Origin: Acholeplasmatales bacterium
Lineage (GTDB): Bacteria > Bacillota_I > Bacilli_A > Acholeplasmatales > Anaeroplasmataceae
Reading direction: 5' to 3'
Length of the DNA: 9,420 bases
Assembly (NCBI GenBank): GCA_024690445.1
Contig: JAILPD010000056.1
Coordinates: forward strand, 1-9,420
Shown here: one piece after another, positions 1 through 6,982 of the stretch
Layout: each line of letters begins with the position of its first letter
How positions within the stretch are numbered: the stretch's first letter is position 1
The notes under the pieces: generated by a model
What the model was told of the DNA's origin: nothing
The model's database searches: none
What the model saw: only the letters and a program-made list of their open reading frames with translations
Translations under genes and position numbers: made by a program

Positions 1-92
1 CTCATGGTTTCCGCGCAAGAATGGCAACTAAGAATGGTAGAAAAGTTTTAGCTGCTAGACGTAAAAAAGGCAGACATCAGTTAACTGTTTAA
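1..92 (+). CDS. rpmH: 50S ribosomal protein L34, C-terminal part (5' end outside window)
   Basis: This is the last 29 codons of ribosomal protein L34, a small basic protein of the large ribosomal subunit. The reading frame runs from base 3 and ends in TAA at 90-92. It translates as HGFRARMATKNGRKVL followed by AARRKKGRHQLTV, the typical L34 tail rich in Arg and Lys. The start lies upstream of the window. rpmH directly upstream of rnpA is a very conserved arrangement near the replication origin, and a terminator follows 29 bases after the stop. Confidence 0.96.
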   Translation, partial: HGFRARMATKNGRKVLAARRKKGRHQLTV

Positions 93-120
93 TTTAATAT
101 TTAATAATTGACATAACTAG

Positions 121-163
121 TACGACCAGAACAATTATAAATTGATCTTTGGTCGTATTTTTT
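121..163 (+). terminator. Rho-independent terminator between rpmH and rnpA
   Basis: The stem TACGACCA (121-128) pairs with TGGTCGTA (150-157) and is followed by six T residues at 158-163. A small inner stem CAAT (132-135) / ATTG (141-144) can form in the loop. It probably attenuates rather than fully blocks transcription, because no clear promoter is seen between it and rnpA and L34 must be made in large excess over RnpA. Confidence 0.85.
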
Positions 164-186
164 CGTCAAAAAGGTTATATTAATCT

Positions 187-540
187 ATGAATAAAGAATA
201 TCGCGTAAAAAAGAATACTGAGATTGAAGCTATTCTTAAAGAAAAGAATTCAAGATCGACTCAGTACTTCTCAGTTTATAAAAAGACAAATTTAGAAACC
301 AGCCATTTTCGTTATGCGATGAGTGTAGGTAAAAAGATTGGAAACGCAGTTACAAGAAATAAGTATAAAAGATTGATTTCAGCTGTTGTTTCTAATTTAA
401 ATATTAAATTAGATTTAAATGTAGATGTTTTTATTATTGCTAGAGCAAAAGTTATTGAGCTTGACTATAATAAAATTTTAAAAGAAATAGAGTATCTATT
501 TAGAAAACTAAATTTATTAAATCAAGGAGAAAAAAAGTGA
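187..540 (+). CDS. rnpA: Ribonuclease P protein component
   Basis: RnpA is the protein subunit of RNase P. It helps the catalytic RNA bind precursor tRNA and remove the 5' leader. The 117-residue length fits the family. The conserved basic RNR motif is visible as GNAVTRNKYKR at residues 52-62, and an N-terminal YRVKKNTEI matches the family start. The ATG at 187 is preceded by AAAGG about 12 bases upstream, a rather distant ribosome binding site. The TGA stop overlaps the GTG start of yidC by four bases (GTGA), so the two genes are probably translationally coupled. The position directly after rpmH supports the call. Confidence 0.96.
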   Translation: MNKEYRVKKNTEIEAILKEKNSRSTQYFSVYKKTNLETSHFRYAMSVGKKIGNAVTRNKYKRLISAVVSNLNIKLDLNVDVFIIARAKVIELDYNKILKEIEYLFRKLNLLNQGEKK

Positions 541-1520
541 AAAGTTTTTTCATAAGAAATAAACACAAACTATTATTAGTAGCTGTTTGTTTGGTTCTTC
601 TTATCACATTATCAGGATGTCGTACTAGTGCTTCTACTTGGTATGCTAAGCCATATACAACATATGGTCAAGACTGGGTAGACATGTGGGATTCTGGTTC
701 TGGTTTCTGGCAGTCATTATGGGGTTGGCCAATTAATATTCTTTCATGGCCAATTGCATGGATTTGTTCAAATATTGGTAAGGGCTTAGGTGACTCATTC
801 TTATGGGGTATCTTCTTTACTACATTAATTGTTAGAACATTAGCATGGCCTATTTATGCTCGTACAAATGGAATGAGCTTAAAGATGCAACAAATGCAGC
901 CTGAAATGAATAGAATTCAGAAAAAGTATGCTGGAAGACAAGACCCAAGAAGTCAGCAACAAATGCAACAGGAAATGTCTAAGCTTTATAAAAAGTATAA
1001 GATTAATCCTTTAGGCTGTATTGGACCTATGCTTCTTCAGTTCCCTATTTTCATGGCGATGTACGAGGTTGTACAAAGAATTAATGCAACTACTACTACT
1101 GTTGTAAATGGTGCAGTTTCTATGGTATCAACTGGTGAATTTGCGTTAAGTAATACTAAAGTATTCGGTTTCTTCGAAATGAATACTTCATTCTTTAGCG
1201 CAGCAAGTGGTTGGGATAGGTTTTTTGCAGCATTCGTTGCAATAGCATTTGTTGGTTTACAAATTCTTCAACAAAAATTATCTTCAAGACCTACTAAGTA
1301 TCAAAGAATTCATCCAAATGATAAGAATAAACAAAAGAATCAAATGAAATGGGTAATGTTAATTATGAACGTAATGTTCGGTTTCATGGCATTATCTAAT
1401 ACAACTCTTGGTATTTACTGGTTAATCGGTGCTGTATACCAAATTTTCCAATCTGAAGTTGGTAGATTTATCAATAATAAGAAATATGAGAAAATGCAAG
1501 CACGACCAGACGTATTTTAA
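537..1520 (+). CDS. yidC: YidC/Oxa1/SpoIIIJ-family membrane protein insertase (lipoprotein type)
   Basis: This insertase places membrane proteins into the lipid bilayer, alone or with SecYEG. It starts at GTG 537 with AAGGAG at 524-529. Residues 1-28 form a lipoprotein signal peptide ending in the lipobox LSGC, with Cys28 as the lipidated residue, as in Gram-positive YidC proteins. The first core membrane segment (about 87-107) holds Arg100, the conserved positive charge of the substrate groove. Residues 113-155 form the cytoplasmic helical hairpin rich in Met, Gln and Lys. The signature NPLGCIGPMLLQFPIF (157-172) follows, then further membrane segments near 228-246 and 271-306. The tail is short and basic. 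The 327-residue length is slightly above the Bacillus paralogues. It lies between rnpA and jag, its usual partners. Confidence 0.97.
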   Translation: MKSFFIRNKHKLLLVAVCLVLLITLSGCRTSASTWYAKPYTTYGQDWVDMWDSGSGFWQSLWGWPINILSWPIAWICSNIGKGLGDSFLWGIFFTTLIVRTLAWPIYARTNGMSLKMQQMQPEMNRIQKKYAGRQDPRSQQQMQQEMSKLYKKYKINPLGCIGPMLLQFPIFMAMYEVVQRINATTTTVVNGAVSMVSTGEFALSNTKVFGFFEMNTSFFSAASGWDRFFAAFVAIAFVGLQILQQKLSSRPTKYQRIHPNDKNKQKNQMKWVMLIMNVMFGFMALSNTTLGIYWLIGAVYQIFQSEVGRFINNKKYEKMQARPDVF

Positions 1521-1540
1521 TTAGATTAAAAGGTGAAAAT

Positions 1541-2149
1541 ATGCAAAAAAAGGTAGAATTTATCGCAAAAACACAGGAAGAGGCAATTTCTGAGGCAGTA
1601 AAGAAGCTACATATATCAAGTGATAAGATTTTCATTAATGTTTTAGGTGAATTACCTGAAGGATTAAATTGTGAAGCTTTAGTTGATGTTAATCTAACAA
1701 TTGAAGGTAAAAAATACCTAGAAGGTATTTTAAATGCATTAAATATTGGTTACCAAATTGAAGCTAGATCAGTAAATGGTGAAGAACAAATTCATTATAT
1801 TATTGATTCATATGAAAACTCATTATTAATTGGTGTTAAGGGTAGAACTTTAGAAGCATTACAAGTTCTTCTTCGTAATTTAATATCTACTTATTCTAAG
1901 GATCGTATTGTTACAACATTAGATATCGGTGGATATAAATCAAATCGTGCTAGACAACTTGAAATTCTTGCTACAAAGACAGCAAAAGAGGTTTCTAAGA
2001 CTAAAGTTGCTGTTAAACTTCAACCAATGACTTCTTTTGAACGTCGTATCATTCATGAAAAGCTTTCTGAGTGGAGAGATGTTTATACTGAATCTGAGGG
2101 CGAAGGCGAAGAAAGAGCAATTGTTATTAAGCCAAAGAACAAAGATTAA
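1541..2149 (+). CDS. jag: Jag/KhpB RNA-binding protein (Jag_N, KH and R3H domains)
   Basis: Jag (also KhpB, the SpoIIIJ-associated protein) is a cytoplasmic RNA-binding protein that in other Gram-positive bacteria is linked to cell division and cell-wall synthesis control. Residues 1-48 form the Jag_N domain. A type-II KH domain spans about 68-130 with the GxxG loop seen as GVKG at 98-101. An R3H domain spans about 140-198 with Arg168 and His172 in FERRIIH, followed by SEGEGEERAIVI. The 202-residue length is near that of Bacillus Jag, with almost no linker after Jag_N. AAAGGTGA at 1528-1535 is a good ribosome binding site five bases before the ATG. It ends the rnpA-yidC-jag operon. Confidence 0.95.
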   Translation: MQKKVEFIAKTQEEAISEAVKKLHISSDKIFINVLGELPEGLNCEALVDVNLTIEGKKYLEGILNALNIGYQIEARSVNGEEQIHYIIDSYENSLLIGVKGRTLEALQVLLRNLISTYSKDRIVTTLDIGGYKSNRARQLEILATKTAKEVSKTKVAVKLQPMTSFERRIIHEKLSEWRDVYTESEGEGEERAIVIKPKNKD

Positions 2150-2154
2150 TAATA

Positions 2155-2174
2155 TATGGCTTATATAAGCCATA
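2155..2174 (+). other. Hairpin directly after jag
   Basis: TATGGCTTA (2155-2163) is complementary to TAAGCCATA (2166-2174), giving a compact AT-rich hairpin starting five bases after the jag stop. No T run follows it. It may protect the 3' end of the mRNA or assist the terminator 12 bases downstream. Confidence 0.55.
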
Positions 2175-2186
2175 AATACTAAAAAT

Positions 2187-2210
2187 GACAGGAAAATTTC
2201 CTGTCTTTTT
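2187..2210 (+). terminator. Rho-independent terminator of the rnpA-yidC-jag operon
   Basis: GACAGGA (2187-2193) pairs with TCCTGTC (2199-2205), with five T residues at 2206-2210. Five A residues at 2181-2185 mirror the T run, so the site is symmetric and could also stop transcription from the opposite direction. Confidence 0.92.
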
Positions 2211-2247
2211 AAATCTTATTTGAAGACATTTATTGTTATTATGATTA

Positions 2248-2276
2248 TTTAAAATATGAACAATTTATGATAGAAT
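2248..2276 (+). promoter_or_regulatory. Probable sigma-A promoter of the dnaX operon, extended -10, possibly leaderless
   Basis: TTTAAA (2248-2253) and TAGAAT (2271-2276) are separated by 17 bases, and TGA directly before TAGAAT gives an extended -10 (TGN). The expected start point, about seven bases past the -10, is at or next to the A of the ATG at 2283. No Shine-Dalgarno sequence is visible before that ATG. Together this suggests an mRNA with little or no 5' leader. A weaker alternative pair is TTGTTA (2233-2238) with TATGAA (2255-2260), spacing 16. Confidence 0.55.
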
Positions 2277-2282
2277 GTTATT

Positions 2283-3041
2283 ATGAGAAAAATATTAAAA
2301 TATGTATTTATAGTAATATCTTCAATTTTAATATTTATTTTAGGTGGGTTTGCTATTAATGCTGGAACAGAGCAAGTAATAATTAACTCAAAAATTTCGT
2401 CTTTCATGAAATTAGGAGTATATCAAGAGGATATTTCAACTAATTTAACTAAGTATTATAAGGTTACTATGGAAGATGAAAAACCTGGATATATTATGTC
2501 TGGTGATAAAATGTTACCTGGTAATTATGGTGATATTGTCACATCTGACGCAACATTTGTAATAAATGAATTAATTTCAACTATTAAAAACTTTAACGTT
2601 GGTGGTCATGCTGCGATAGTTACTGGTAGTTATGGAGATAGTGTATCATCTACAAGTGTTTATGATTCTATAGAAGCTACTGGTATGGAAATTGATGAAA
2701 ATGTTGCTAAGGTATCAAGTAGACATTATTGGAATGATTTAAATTTCTTTAATAAGGTTACTTGTTATAGAACTAAGCTAACAGAAGAACAGTTAGCGGA
2801 AGTAATGTCCGTAGCTAACGGACACGTTAGAGATCCATACAACTATAATTTTACGTTTGATACAAAGAATAAATCATATTGTAGTGATTTAGTTTCTAAG
2901 TCATTTGATAAGGTTGGATTAAATCTTAATAAAGATGGCTTTTGGACAACTGTTTGGGATATAATGGTTAGTCCTGATTTATATATTACTTATTACCATT
3001 ATACAGATAATGGTGTTAAATATGTTTACTATGTTGGATAG
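2283..3041 (+). CDS. Exported YiiX-like permuted papain-fold (NlpC/P60 superfamily) protein
   Basis: The protein of 252 residues begins with a basic stretch and a hydrophobic segment at about 5-27, a signal peptide or membrane anchor, so the rest probably acts outside the membrane. Motifs typical of the circularly permuted papain-like YiiX/YaeF group appear in order: YGDIV at 82-86, GGHAAIV at 107-113 with candidate catalytic His109, SIEATG at 129-134, and SYCSDLV at 198-204 with candidate catalytic Cys200. His before Cys is the permuted order. Members are thought to be hydrolases acting on amide or ester bonds in cell-wall or lipid substrates; the substrate here is unknown. The dnaX ribosome binding site overlaps this gene's TAG stop, so it is the first gene of the dnaX operon, an unusual neighbour. 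The family call is from motif recognition only. Confidence 0.72.
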   Translation: MRKILKYVFIVISSILIFILGGFAINAGTEQVIINSKISSFMKLGVYQEDISTNLTKYYKVTMEDEKPGYIMSGDKMLPGNYGDIVTSDATFVINELISTIKNFNVGGHAAIVTGSYGDSVSSTSVYDSIEATGMEIDENVAKVSSRHYWNDLNFFNKVTCYRTKLTEEQLAEVMSVANGHVRDPYNYNFTFDTKNKSYCSDLVSKSFDKVGLNLNKDGFWTTVWDIMVSPDLYITYYHYTDNGVKYVYYVG

Positions 3042-3052
3042 GAGTGATTTCA

Positions 3053-4930
3053 ATGGCATATGTTGCACTTTATAGAGCTTATAGACCTCAAAAGTTTTCT
3101 GAAGTTGTAGGTCAAGAGCATATAATAAAAACATTACAAAATGCTATAAAATTAAATAAAGTTGCACATGCTTATTTATTCTGTGGTCCAAGAGGAACAG
3201 GTAAAACTACTTTAGCAAAAATAATGGCTAAAGCGATGAATTGTGAAAATGGTCCAACAATAGAACCATGCTGTGAATGTGATGTTTGTAAAGGCATTGC
3301 AAAGGGTGTTATTTCTGATGTAGTTGAAATCGATGCCGCATCAAATAATGGTGTAGAAGATGTAAGAGCTATAAGAGATACTGTTAAGTTTTTACCAAGT
3401 GTTGGTAAATATAAAGTATACATTATCGATGAGGTTCATATGTTATCTCAAGCAGCTTTTAATGCTTTATTAAAAACACTTGAGGAACCACCTGCACATG
3501 TTATATTTATATTAGCAACTACAGAGCCATATAAGTTACCTAAAACTATCCTTTCTAGATGCCAAAGATTTGATTTTTCATCAATTTCTTTAGAGGATAC
3601 TCTAAAGAGATTGAAAATTGTGGCTGAAGAAGAGAATATAAAGATTAGTGAAGAGGCATTACATCAAATAGCTATTTCAGCTGAAGGTGGTATGCGTGAT
3701 GCATTATCTATTTTTGATCAGTGTATAAGCTATAGCGTTAGTGAGGAAATCTCATTAGATGATGTATTAGCTATTAGTGGAAATATATCATATATTAAGA
3801 TGATTGATTTATTAAATAAGTGTGCTAATAATGAATCAGCAAGCTGTATTACATTATTAGATAACATTATTAAAGAAGGTAAGGAAGTACCTAGAATAGT
3901 TAATGATTTAATCTTATTCTTAAGAGATGTATTAATGTATAAGAATAATGCTGTATTAGATGATAAGCTAATGTATAAAAATCCTGATTTTATTAAGTTA
4001 TCAGATAACATAAATAAGGGTATGATTTATAATTGGCTAGAGATATTAAATCAAGCATTAAATGATATGAGATTCTCTACTCAAAAAAGAGCATATTTAG
4101 AATTAGCTATTTTAAAAATGAGTGATACTAAATTGAATGATTTATCATCACTTTCTGAAAGAGTTGAGTCTTTAGAAAATAGTGTTCAACTTCTTGTGAA
4201 GCAAGAAAGAAGTGCTAGACAAAATAATCAAAATAATGGTTTTGGTTTTAATCAATTTAAAGCACAAATTCCTTCTAAAGAAGAATTGTTAAATATTAAA
4301 AATGAACAACAAAATTCTAATTTAGAAAAAACAGAGATTGTCCGTGATACAAAGACAATTAGAGAAGCCGAGGTAGTAGAAGTTCCTGTTGATGAACCAG
4401 TGGTTTTAAATAGTGTTTCTGTTCCTAATGCTATCCCAGACGATGAAATTAATATTCATGATATTGAAGCAATATTAAATAATTCATCTAAGGAAAAGAG
4501 AAATCAGGTTGAAATTGCTTTAAAGGATATTGAAAATAAATATTCGTTTGTTTATATTCAAATATTAACTAGAGGTAAAATAATCGCAGCAAGTGATGAT
4601 TCTATATTAATCGAACTTGCGGATGCAAAATTCTGTAATAGATTGATGGAATATGAAACATTCGTAAAGGTAATTGAAATATTTAGTGAATATAACATAA
4701 ATATTAAGGATTACGTGTGTATACCAAGAGATATTTGGTCAGTTGTTAAAGAAGACTTTAGATCAAAGTATTCTCCACTTAATCCTAAACCTTTATTAAA
4801 TCCAATTAAAATTGGAGTTAAAAGAAGAGTTGTTCCACAGGTAACTGAGCGTACAGTTAGTCCTGAGGAGAAATTAGTAAATGATGCCAAAGAATTAATT
4901 GGCGATGATTTAAAAATATTGGAGGAATAA
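3053..4930 (+). CDS. dnaX: DNA polymerase III subunit gamma/tau (clamp loader ATPase)
   Basis: DnaX is the ATPase of the clamp loader that places the sliding clamp on DNA and links polymerase to helicase. From ATG 3053 the protein has 625 residues and begins MAYVALYRAYRPQKF, the family start. A GTG at 3044 in the same frame is less likely, since AGGAG at 3040-3044 fits the ATG. Visible motifs are Walker A GPRGTGKT (45-52), zinc cysteines C64, C73, C76 and C79, Walker B IIDEVHM (124-130), sensor 1 ATTEPYKLP (155-163), SRC with Arg169, and sensor 2 GGMRDALS (212-219). A polar linker around 390-460 precedes a tau-type C-terminal domain. No in-phase slippery heptamer was found, so a gamma form is not predicted. 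ybaB and recR follow in the classical order. Confidence 0.97.
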   Translation: MAYVALYRAYRPQKFSEVVGQEHIIKTLQNAIKLNKVAHAYLFCGPRGTGKTTLAKIMAKAMNCENGPTIEPCCECDVCKGIAKGVISDVVEIDAASNNGVEDVRAIRDTVKFLPSVGKYKVYIIDEVHMLSQAAFNALLKTLEEPPAHVIFILATTEPYKLPKTILSRCQRFDFSSISLEDTLKRLKIVAEEENIKISEEALHQIAISAEGGMRDALSIFDQCISYSVSEEISLDDVLAISGNISYIKMIDLLNKCANNESASCITLLDNIIKEGKEVPRIVNDLILFLRDVLMYKNNAVLDDKLMYKNPDFIKLSDNINKGMIYNWLEILNQALNDMRFSTQKRAYLELAILKMSDTKLNDLSSLSERVESLENSVQLLVKQERSARQNNQNNGFGFNQFKAQIPSKEELLNIKNEQQNSNLEKTEIVRDTKTIREAEVVEVPVDEPVVLNSVSVPNAIPDDEINIHDIEAILNNSSKEKRNQVEIALKDIENKYSFVYIQILTRGKIIAASDDSILIELADAKFCNRLMEYETFVKVIEIFSEYNINIKDYVCIPRDIWSVVKEDFRSKYSPLNPKPLLNPIKIGVKRRVVPQVTERTVSPEEKLVNDAKELIGDDLKILEE

Positions 4931-4934
4931 TAAA

Positions 4935-5231
4935 ATGAATCAACAACAAATGATGAGACTTAGAAAGCTTCAAAAGCAAATGGAGGAGGCTCAAGCAAAG
5001 CTTGAGGCAACTGTTTTTAAAGGAACTGCCGGTGGTGGTGTTGTAACAGTTGAGGTAAAAGGTAACCACGAAGTGGTTAGCGTTACTATCGATCCTGAAG
5101 CAGCTAAAGATGATATCGAAATGGTTCAAGATATGATTGTAATTGCTTTAAATGATGCAATTAAGAAGATTGAAGCAGAATCTTCTAAGATTATGGGCGG
5201 CTTTGGCGGCGGCTTAGGATTTGGATTTTAA
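4935..5231 (+). CDS. ybaB: YbaB/EbfC family nucleoid-associated protein
   Basis: YbaB/EbfC proteins are small dimeric DNA-binding proteins that coat the nucleoid; a link to RecR-dependent repair has been proposed because the genes are so often adjacent. The 98-residue protein has the typical N-terminal amphipathic coiled coil rich in Met, Gln and Lys (1-25), then KGTAGGGVVTVEVKGNHEVV (29-48), the family core, and a glycine- and phenylalanine-rich tail (GGFGGGLGFGF). GGAGG at 4921-4925 overlaps the end of dnaX and serves as ribosome binding site. The stop overlaps the recR start by one base (TAATG). Confidence 0.95.
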   Translation: MNQQQMMRLRKLQKQMEEAQAKLEATVFKGTAGGGVVTVEVKGNHEVVSVTIDPEAAKDDIEMVQDMIVIALNDAIKKIEAESSKIMGGFGGGLGFGF

Positions 5232-5836
5232 TGAATACTAAATATCCAGACGCATTAGAAAATTTAATTGAATCATTCGAGCATTTACCATCAGTAGGTA
5301 GAAAGACTGCCGAAAGATATGCTCTTCATGTTTTTATGCACATGAAGGATGAAGATATTGTAGATTTTTCAAATGCTTTAAATTCTTTACATACTGATAT
5401 CCATATTTGCGAATCTTGCGGAAATATTTCCGAAGGAAAAATATGTAAGATTTGTAGTGATAATGATAGAAATCATCGTCAGATTTTAGTAGTAGAATCC
5501 GTTAAAGATTTATTTACAATGGAAAAGGTAAATGAGTATAGAGGAATCTATCATGTATTAAATGGTGCGATATCATTTAGTAAAGGAATTGGTATTGAAG
5601 ATTTAAATATTACATCGCTTTTAGATAAAGTTAAAAATGGTGAAGTAGATGAAATTATACTTGCTACTAATGCTACACTTGAGGGTGAAACTACAGCCAA
5701 ATATTTAAAAGAATTACTAAAATCTTATGATGTAAAAGTCACAAGAATTGCTCATGGTTTACCAGTTGGTGGAGACATTTCATACATCGATGAGTTAACT
5801 TTATTAAAAGCATTTGAAGGCAGAAGGGATTACTAA
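5231..5836 (+). CDS. recR: Recombination mediator protein RecR
   Basis: RecR works with RecO, and with RecF at gaps, to load RecA on single-stranded DNA coated by SSB. The 201-residue protein has the family layout. A helix-hairpin-helix motif is seen in HLPSVGRKTAERYA (18-31). A four-cysteine zinc finger uses C60, C63, C72 and C75. A Toprim domain (about 84-175) has ILVVES with Glu89 and IILATNATLEGETTA (142-156). The C-terminal motif is GLPVGGDISYIDELTLLKAF (176-195). The start overlaps the ybaB stop by one base with only a weak ribosome binding site, so translation is probably coupled to ybaB. Confidence 0.97.
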   Translation: MNTKYPDALENLIESFEHLPSVGRKTAERYALHVFMHMKDEDIVDFSNALNSLHTDIHICESCGNISEGKICKICSDNDRNHRQILVVESVKDLFTMEKVNEYRGIYHVLNGAISFSKGIGIEDLNITSLLDKVKNGEVDEIILATNATLEGETTAKYLKELLKSYDVKVTRIAHGLPVGGDISYIDELTLLKAFEGRRDY

Positions 5837-6196
5837 ATGGTTACATTTCATAGTGTTGATTCTGACGGAAATAAGGTAATTTTTAGTGAAAATTTCACAA
5901 GGAAAGATAATAAAATTATCTTTAATGATAAAACTAGCCCTAATACACAAATCGAATTAACAATAAATGATGATATGAGCGTGTTATTTGAGCGTAGAGG
6001 GGATATTAATATGTGTCTTCCCTTATCTCTTGGCGAGAAAACAATTGGTCACTATAAGAATTCGATGGGTTTAGAATTCGAGATGGTTTTAATTACTACT
6101 AAATTAATTGTGAATTCTAACAAGATAACAATCGAATATGATTTAATTGTCGAAGATGTAAAACAGCATCACAAAATATGGATATTGATTAATTGA
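5837..6196 (+). CDS. DUF1934 (YwiB-like, calycin-type beta-barrel) protein
   Basis: The 119-residue protein resembles the DUF1934 family, represented by Bacillus YwiB, a small predicted beta-barrel of unknown function. The features that suggest this are the spacing of SVLFERRGD (48-56), IGHYKNSMG (70-78) and KITIEYDLIVED (96-107) and an almost wholly beta-strand-like alternation. It has no signal peptide and no membrane segment, so it is probably cytoplasmic. The ATG begins immediately after the recR stop with AAGGGA at 5824-5829 as ribosome binding site. It is thus the last gene of the dnaX operon. The family assignment rests on pattern recall and no enzymatic role can be read from the sequence. 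Confidence 0.68.
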   Translation: MVTFHSVDSDGNKVIFSENFTRKDNKIIFNDKTSPNTQIELTINDDMSVLFERRGDINMCLPLSLGEKTIGHYKNSMGLEFEMVLITTKLIVNSNKITIEYDLIVEDVKQHHKIWILIN

Positions 6197-6209
6197 TATT
6201 TATGCTGTT
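6162..6209 (+). terminator. Imperfect long hairpin at the end of the dnaX operon, weak terminator or 3' stabiliser
   Basis: AACAGCAT (6162-6169) pairs with ATGCTGTT (6202-6209) and, after a four-base bulge, AAATAT (6174-6179) pairs with ATATTT (6196-6201). The stem starts inside the last codons of the DUF1934 gene. There is no proper T run after it, only AATATTTAATATTAA. Termination is therefore uncertain. Confidence 0.35.
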
Positions 6210-6228
6210 AATATTTAATATTAAACAC

Positions 6229-6262
6229 TTGAAAAATATACTTTTTTTAAGTAAAATATAAT
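6229..6262 (+). promoter_or_regulatory. Sigma-A-type promoter of rpoE
   Basis: TTGAAA (6229-6234) and TAAAAT (6252-6257) are 17 bases apart. A perfect TATAAT overlaps at 6257-6262 but would need a 22-base spacer. Transcription should start near 6264-6269, leaving a short leader with the ribosome binding site GGAGG at 6279-6283. An AT-only inverted repeat, TTAATATT / AATATTAA at 6208-6224, lies just upstream. Confidence 0.7.
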
Positions 6263-6290
6263 AGCGTTTATGCAACTTGGAGGACTAAGT

Positions 6291-6812
6291 ATGGAAAATC
6301 AAATGTCATTAATTGAAATTGCTCTTGAAATTATGGATGAACATAAGGAAGCAATCGATATTTATACTTTAATTGAAGAAACATTAGCTAGAAAGGGTGT
6401 TGTTGATACTGATGGCACTTATGCAGCTAAATTATATACAGATATAACTACTTCATCTAAGTTTGTTTTCATGGGTGAAAATAAGTGGGATTTAAAATCT
6501 CGTCAATCATTAGATCAATTCGATAAGGATGGTTCATCATTCAATTCTAAAGATGATTATGATAATGCTGAAGAGGAAGATGATGATCTTAATGAGTCTG
6601 ATCTTGAGCTTGAAGATGCTGATGATTATGATGATGATGAAGATGCTGACGATCGTTATGATGAAGACAAGGAAGATGATGATGAAGAATCTGATCTTGA
6701 CCTTGACGAATTAGATGAGGAAGATGACGATGAAGAGTCATATGATGATAACGATGATGAAGAAAAGTACAATAAGTACATGGATGATTACGAAGATCTA
6801 TACGAAGACTAA
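6291..6812 (+). CDS. rpoE: DNA-directed RNA polymerase delta subunit
   Basis: Delta is the small acidic RNA polymerase subunit of Bacillota. It displaces RNA and weakly bound DNA from polymerase, speeding recycling and increasing promoter selectivity and sensitivity to initiating nucleotide. I place the start at ATG 6291 (173 residues, MENQMSLIEIALEIM), because GGAGG at 6279-6283 lies seven bases before it; an in-frame ATG at 6270 precedes that site and is unlikely. Residues 5-70 form the HARE-HTH domain (SLIEIALEIMDEHKEAIDIY, later TSSKFVFMGENKWDLK). Residues 76-173 are almost wholly Asp and Glu, a disordered acidic tail encoded by GAT/GAA-rich DNA. It has its own promoter and terminator. 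Confidence 0.96.
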   Translation: MENQMSLIEIALEIMDEHKEAIDIYTLIEETLARKGVVDTDGTYAAKLYTDITTSSKFVFMGENKWDLKSRQSLDQFDKDGSSFNSKDDYDNAEEEDDDLNESDLELEDADDYDDDEDADDRYDEDKEDDDEESDLDLDELDEEDDDEESYDDNDDEEKYNKYMDDYEDLYED

Positions 6813-6907
6813 TCACATAGTTTCACAAAAAAATCATATAAGTTAACGAAAATATTAAGTTATAATAAGCCTGAATATAAGATTCTGGCTGACAAAGTAT
6901 ATAATAT

Positions 6908-6937
6908 AGAACAGCCAAGAGCTGTTCTTTTCTTTTT
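6908..6937 (+). terminator. Rho-independent terminator after rpoE
   Basis: AGAACAGC (6908-6915) pairs with GCTGTTCT (6921-6928) around the loop CAAGA, followed by a T-rich run interrupted by one C (6928-6937). It lies about 95 bases after the rpoE stop and only 18 bases before the -10 of the next unit. The long 3' region between (6813-6907) has no gene but holds sequence that can pair with one arm of this hairpin. Confidence 0.85.
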
Positions 6938-6952
6938 AGTAAAAAAGAATTA

Positions 6953-6961
6953 TGGTATAAT
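6953..6961 (+). promoter_or_regulatory. Extended -10 promoter of the two-component operon
   Basis: TGGTATAAT carries a perfect TATAAT at 6956-6961 with a TGN extension. No good -35 is seen at the usual spacing, where a T-rich stretch from the preceding terminator lies. That is common for extended -10 promoters and for promoters that need an activator. The start point would be near 6968, giving a very short leader with AAGGAGGA at 6968-6975. Confidence 0.65.
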
Positions 6962-6982
6962 TAACCTAAGGAGGACGATACT

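Noticed and set aside
3044..3052. GTG at 3044 as the dnaX start
   Set aside because: The first base of this GTG is part of the ribosome binding site AGGAG (3040-3044). ATG 3053 gives the conserved DnaX N-terminus.
4083..4332. Slippery A-runs in dnaX (4083-4089 and 4326-4332) that might give a gamma form
   Set aside because: Both heptamers are in the wrong phase for tandem -1 slippage, and neither run reaches the length needed for transcriptional slippage.
6270..6290. ATG at 6270 as the rpoE start
   Set aside because: It lies upstream of the strong GGAGG site (6279-6283), which fits ATG 6291; the extra seven residues encode the ribosome binding site itself.
6540..6812. Repeated GATGAT-like sequence as a tandem DNA repeat, with overlapping frames on both strands
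   Set aside because: It is the codon-level result of the Asp/Glu tail of RNA polymerase delta. The Met/Ile-rich and His-rich frames over it are shadows.
6839..6862. Two copies of TAAGTTA as a response-regulator site
   Set aside because: The 17-base spacing does not match the 10-11 base spacing usual for OmpR-family direct repeats, and AT-rich heptamers recur by chance.
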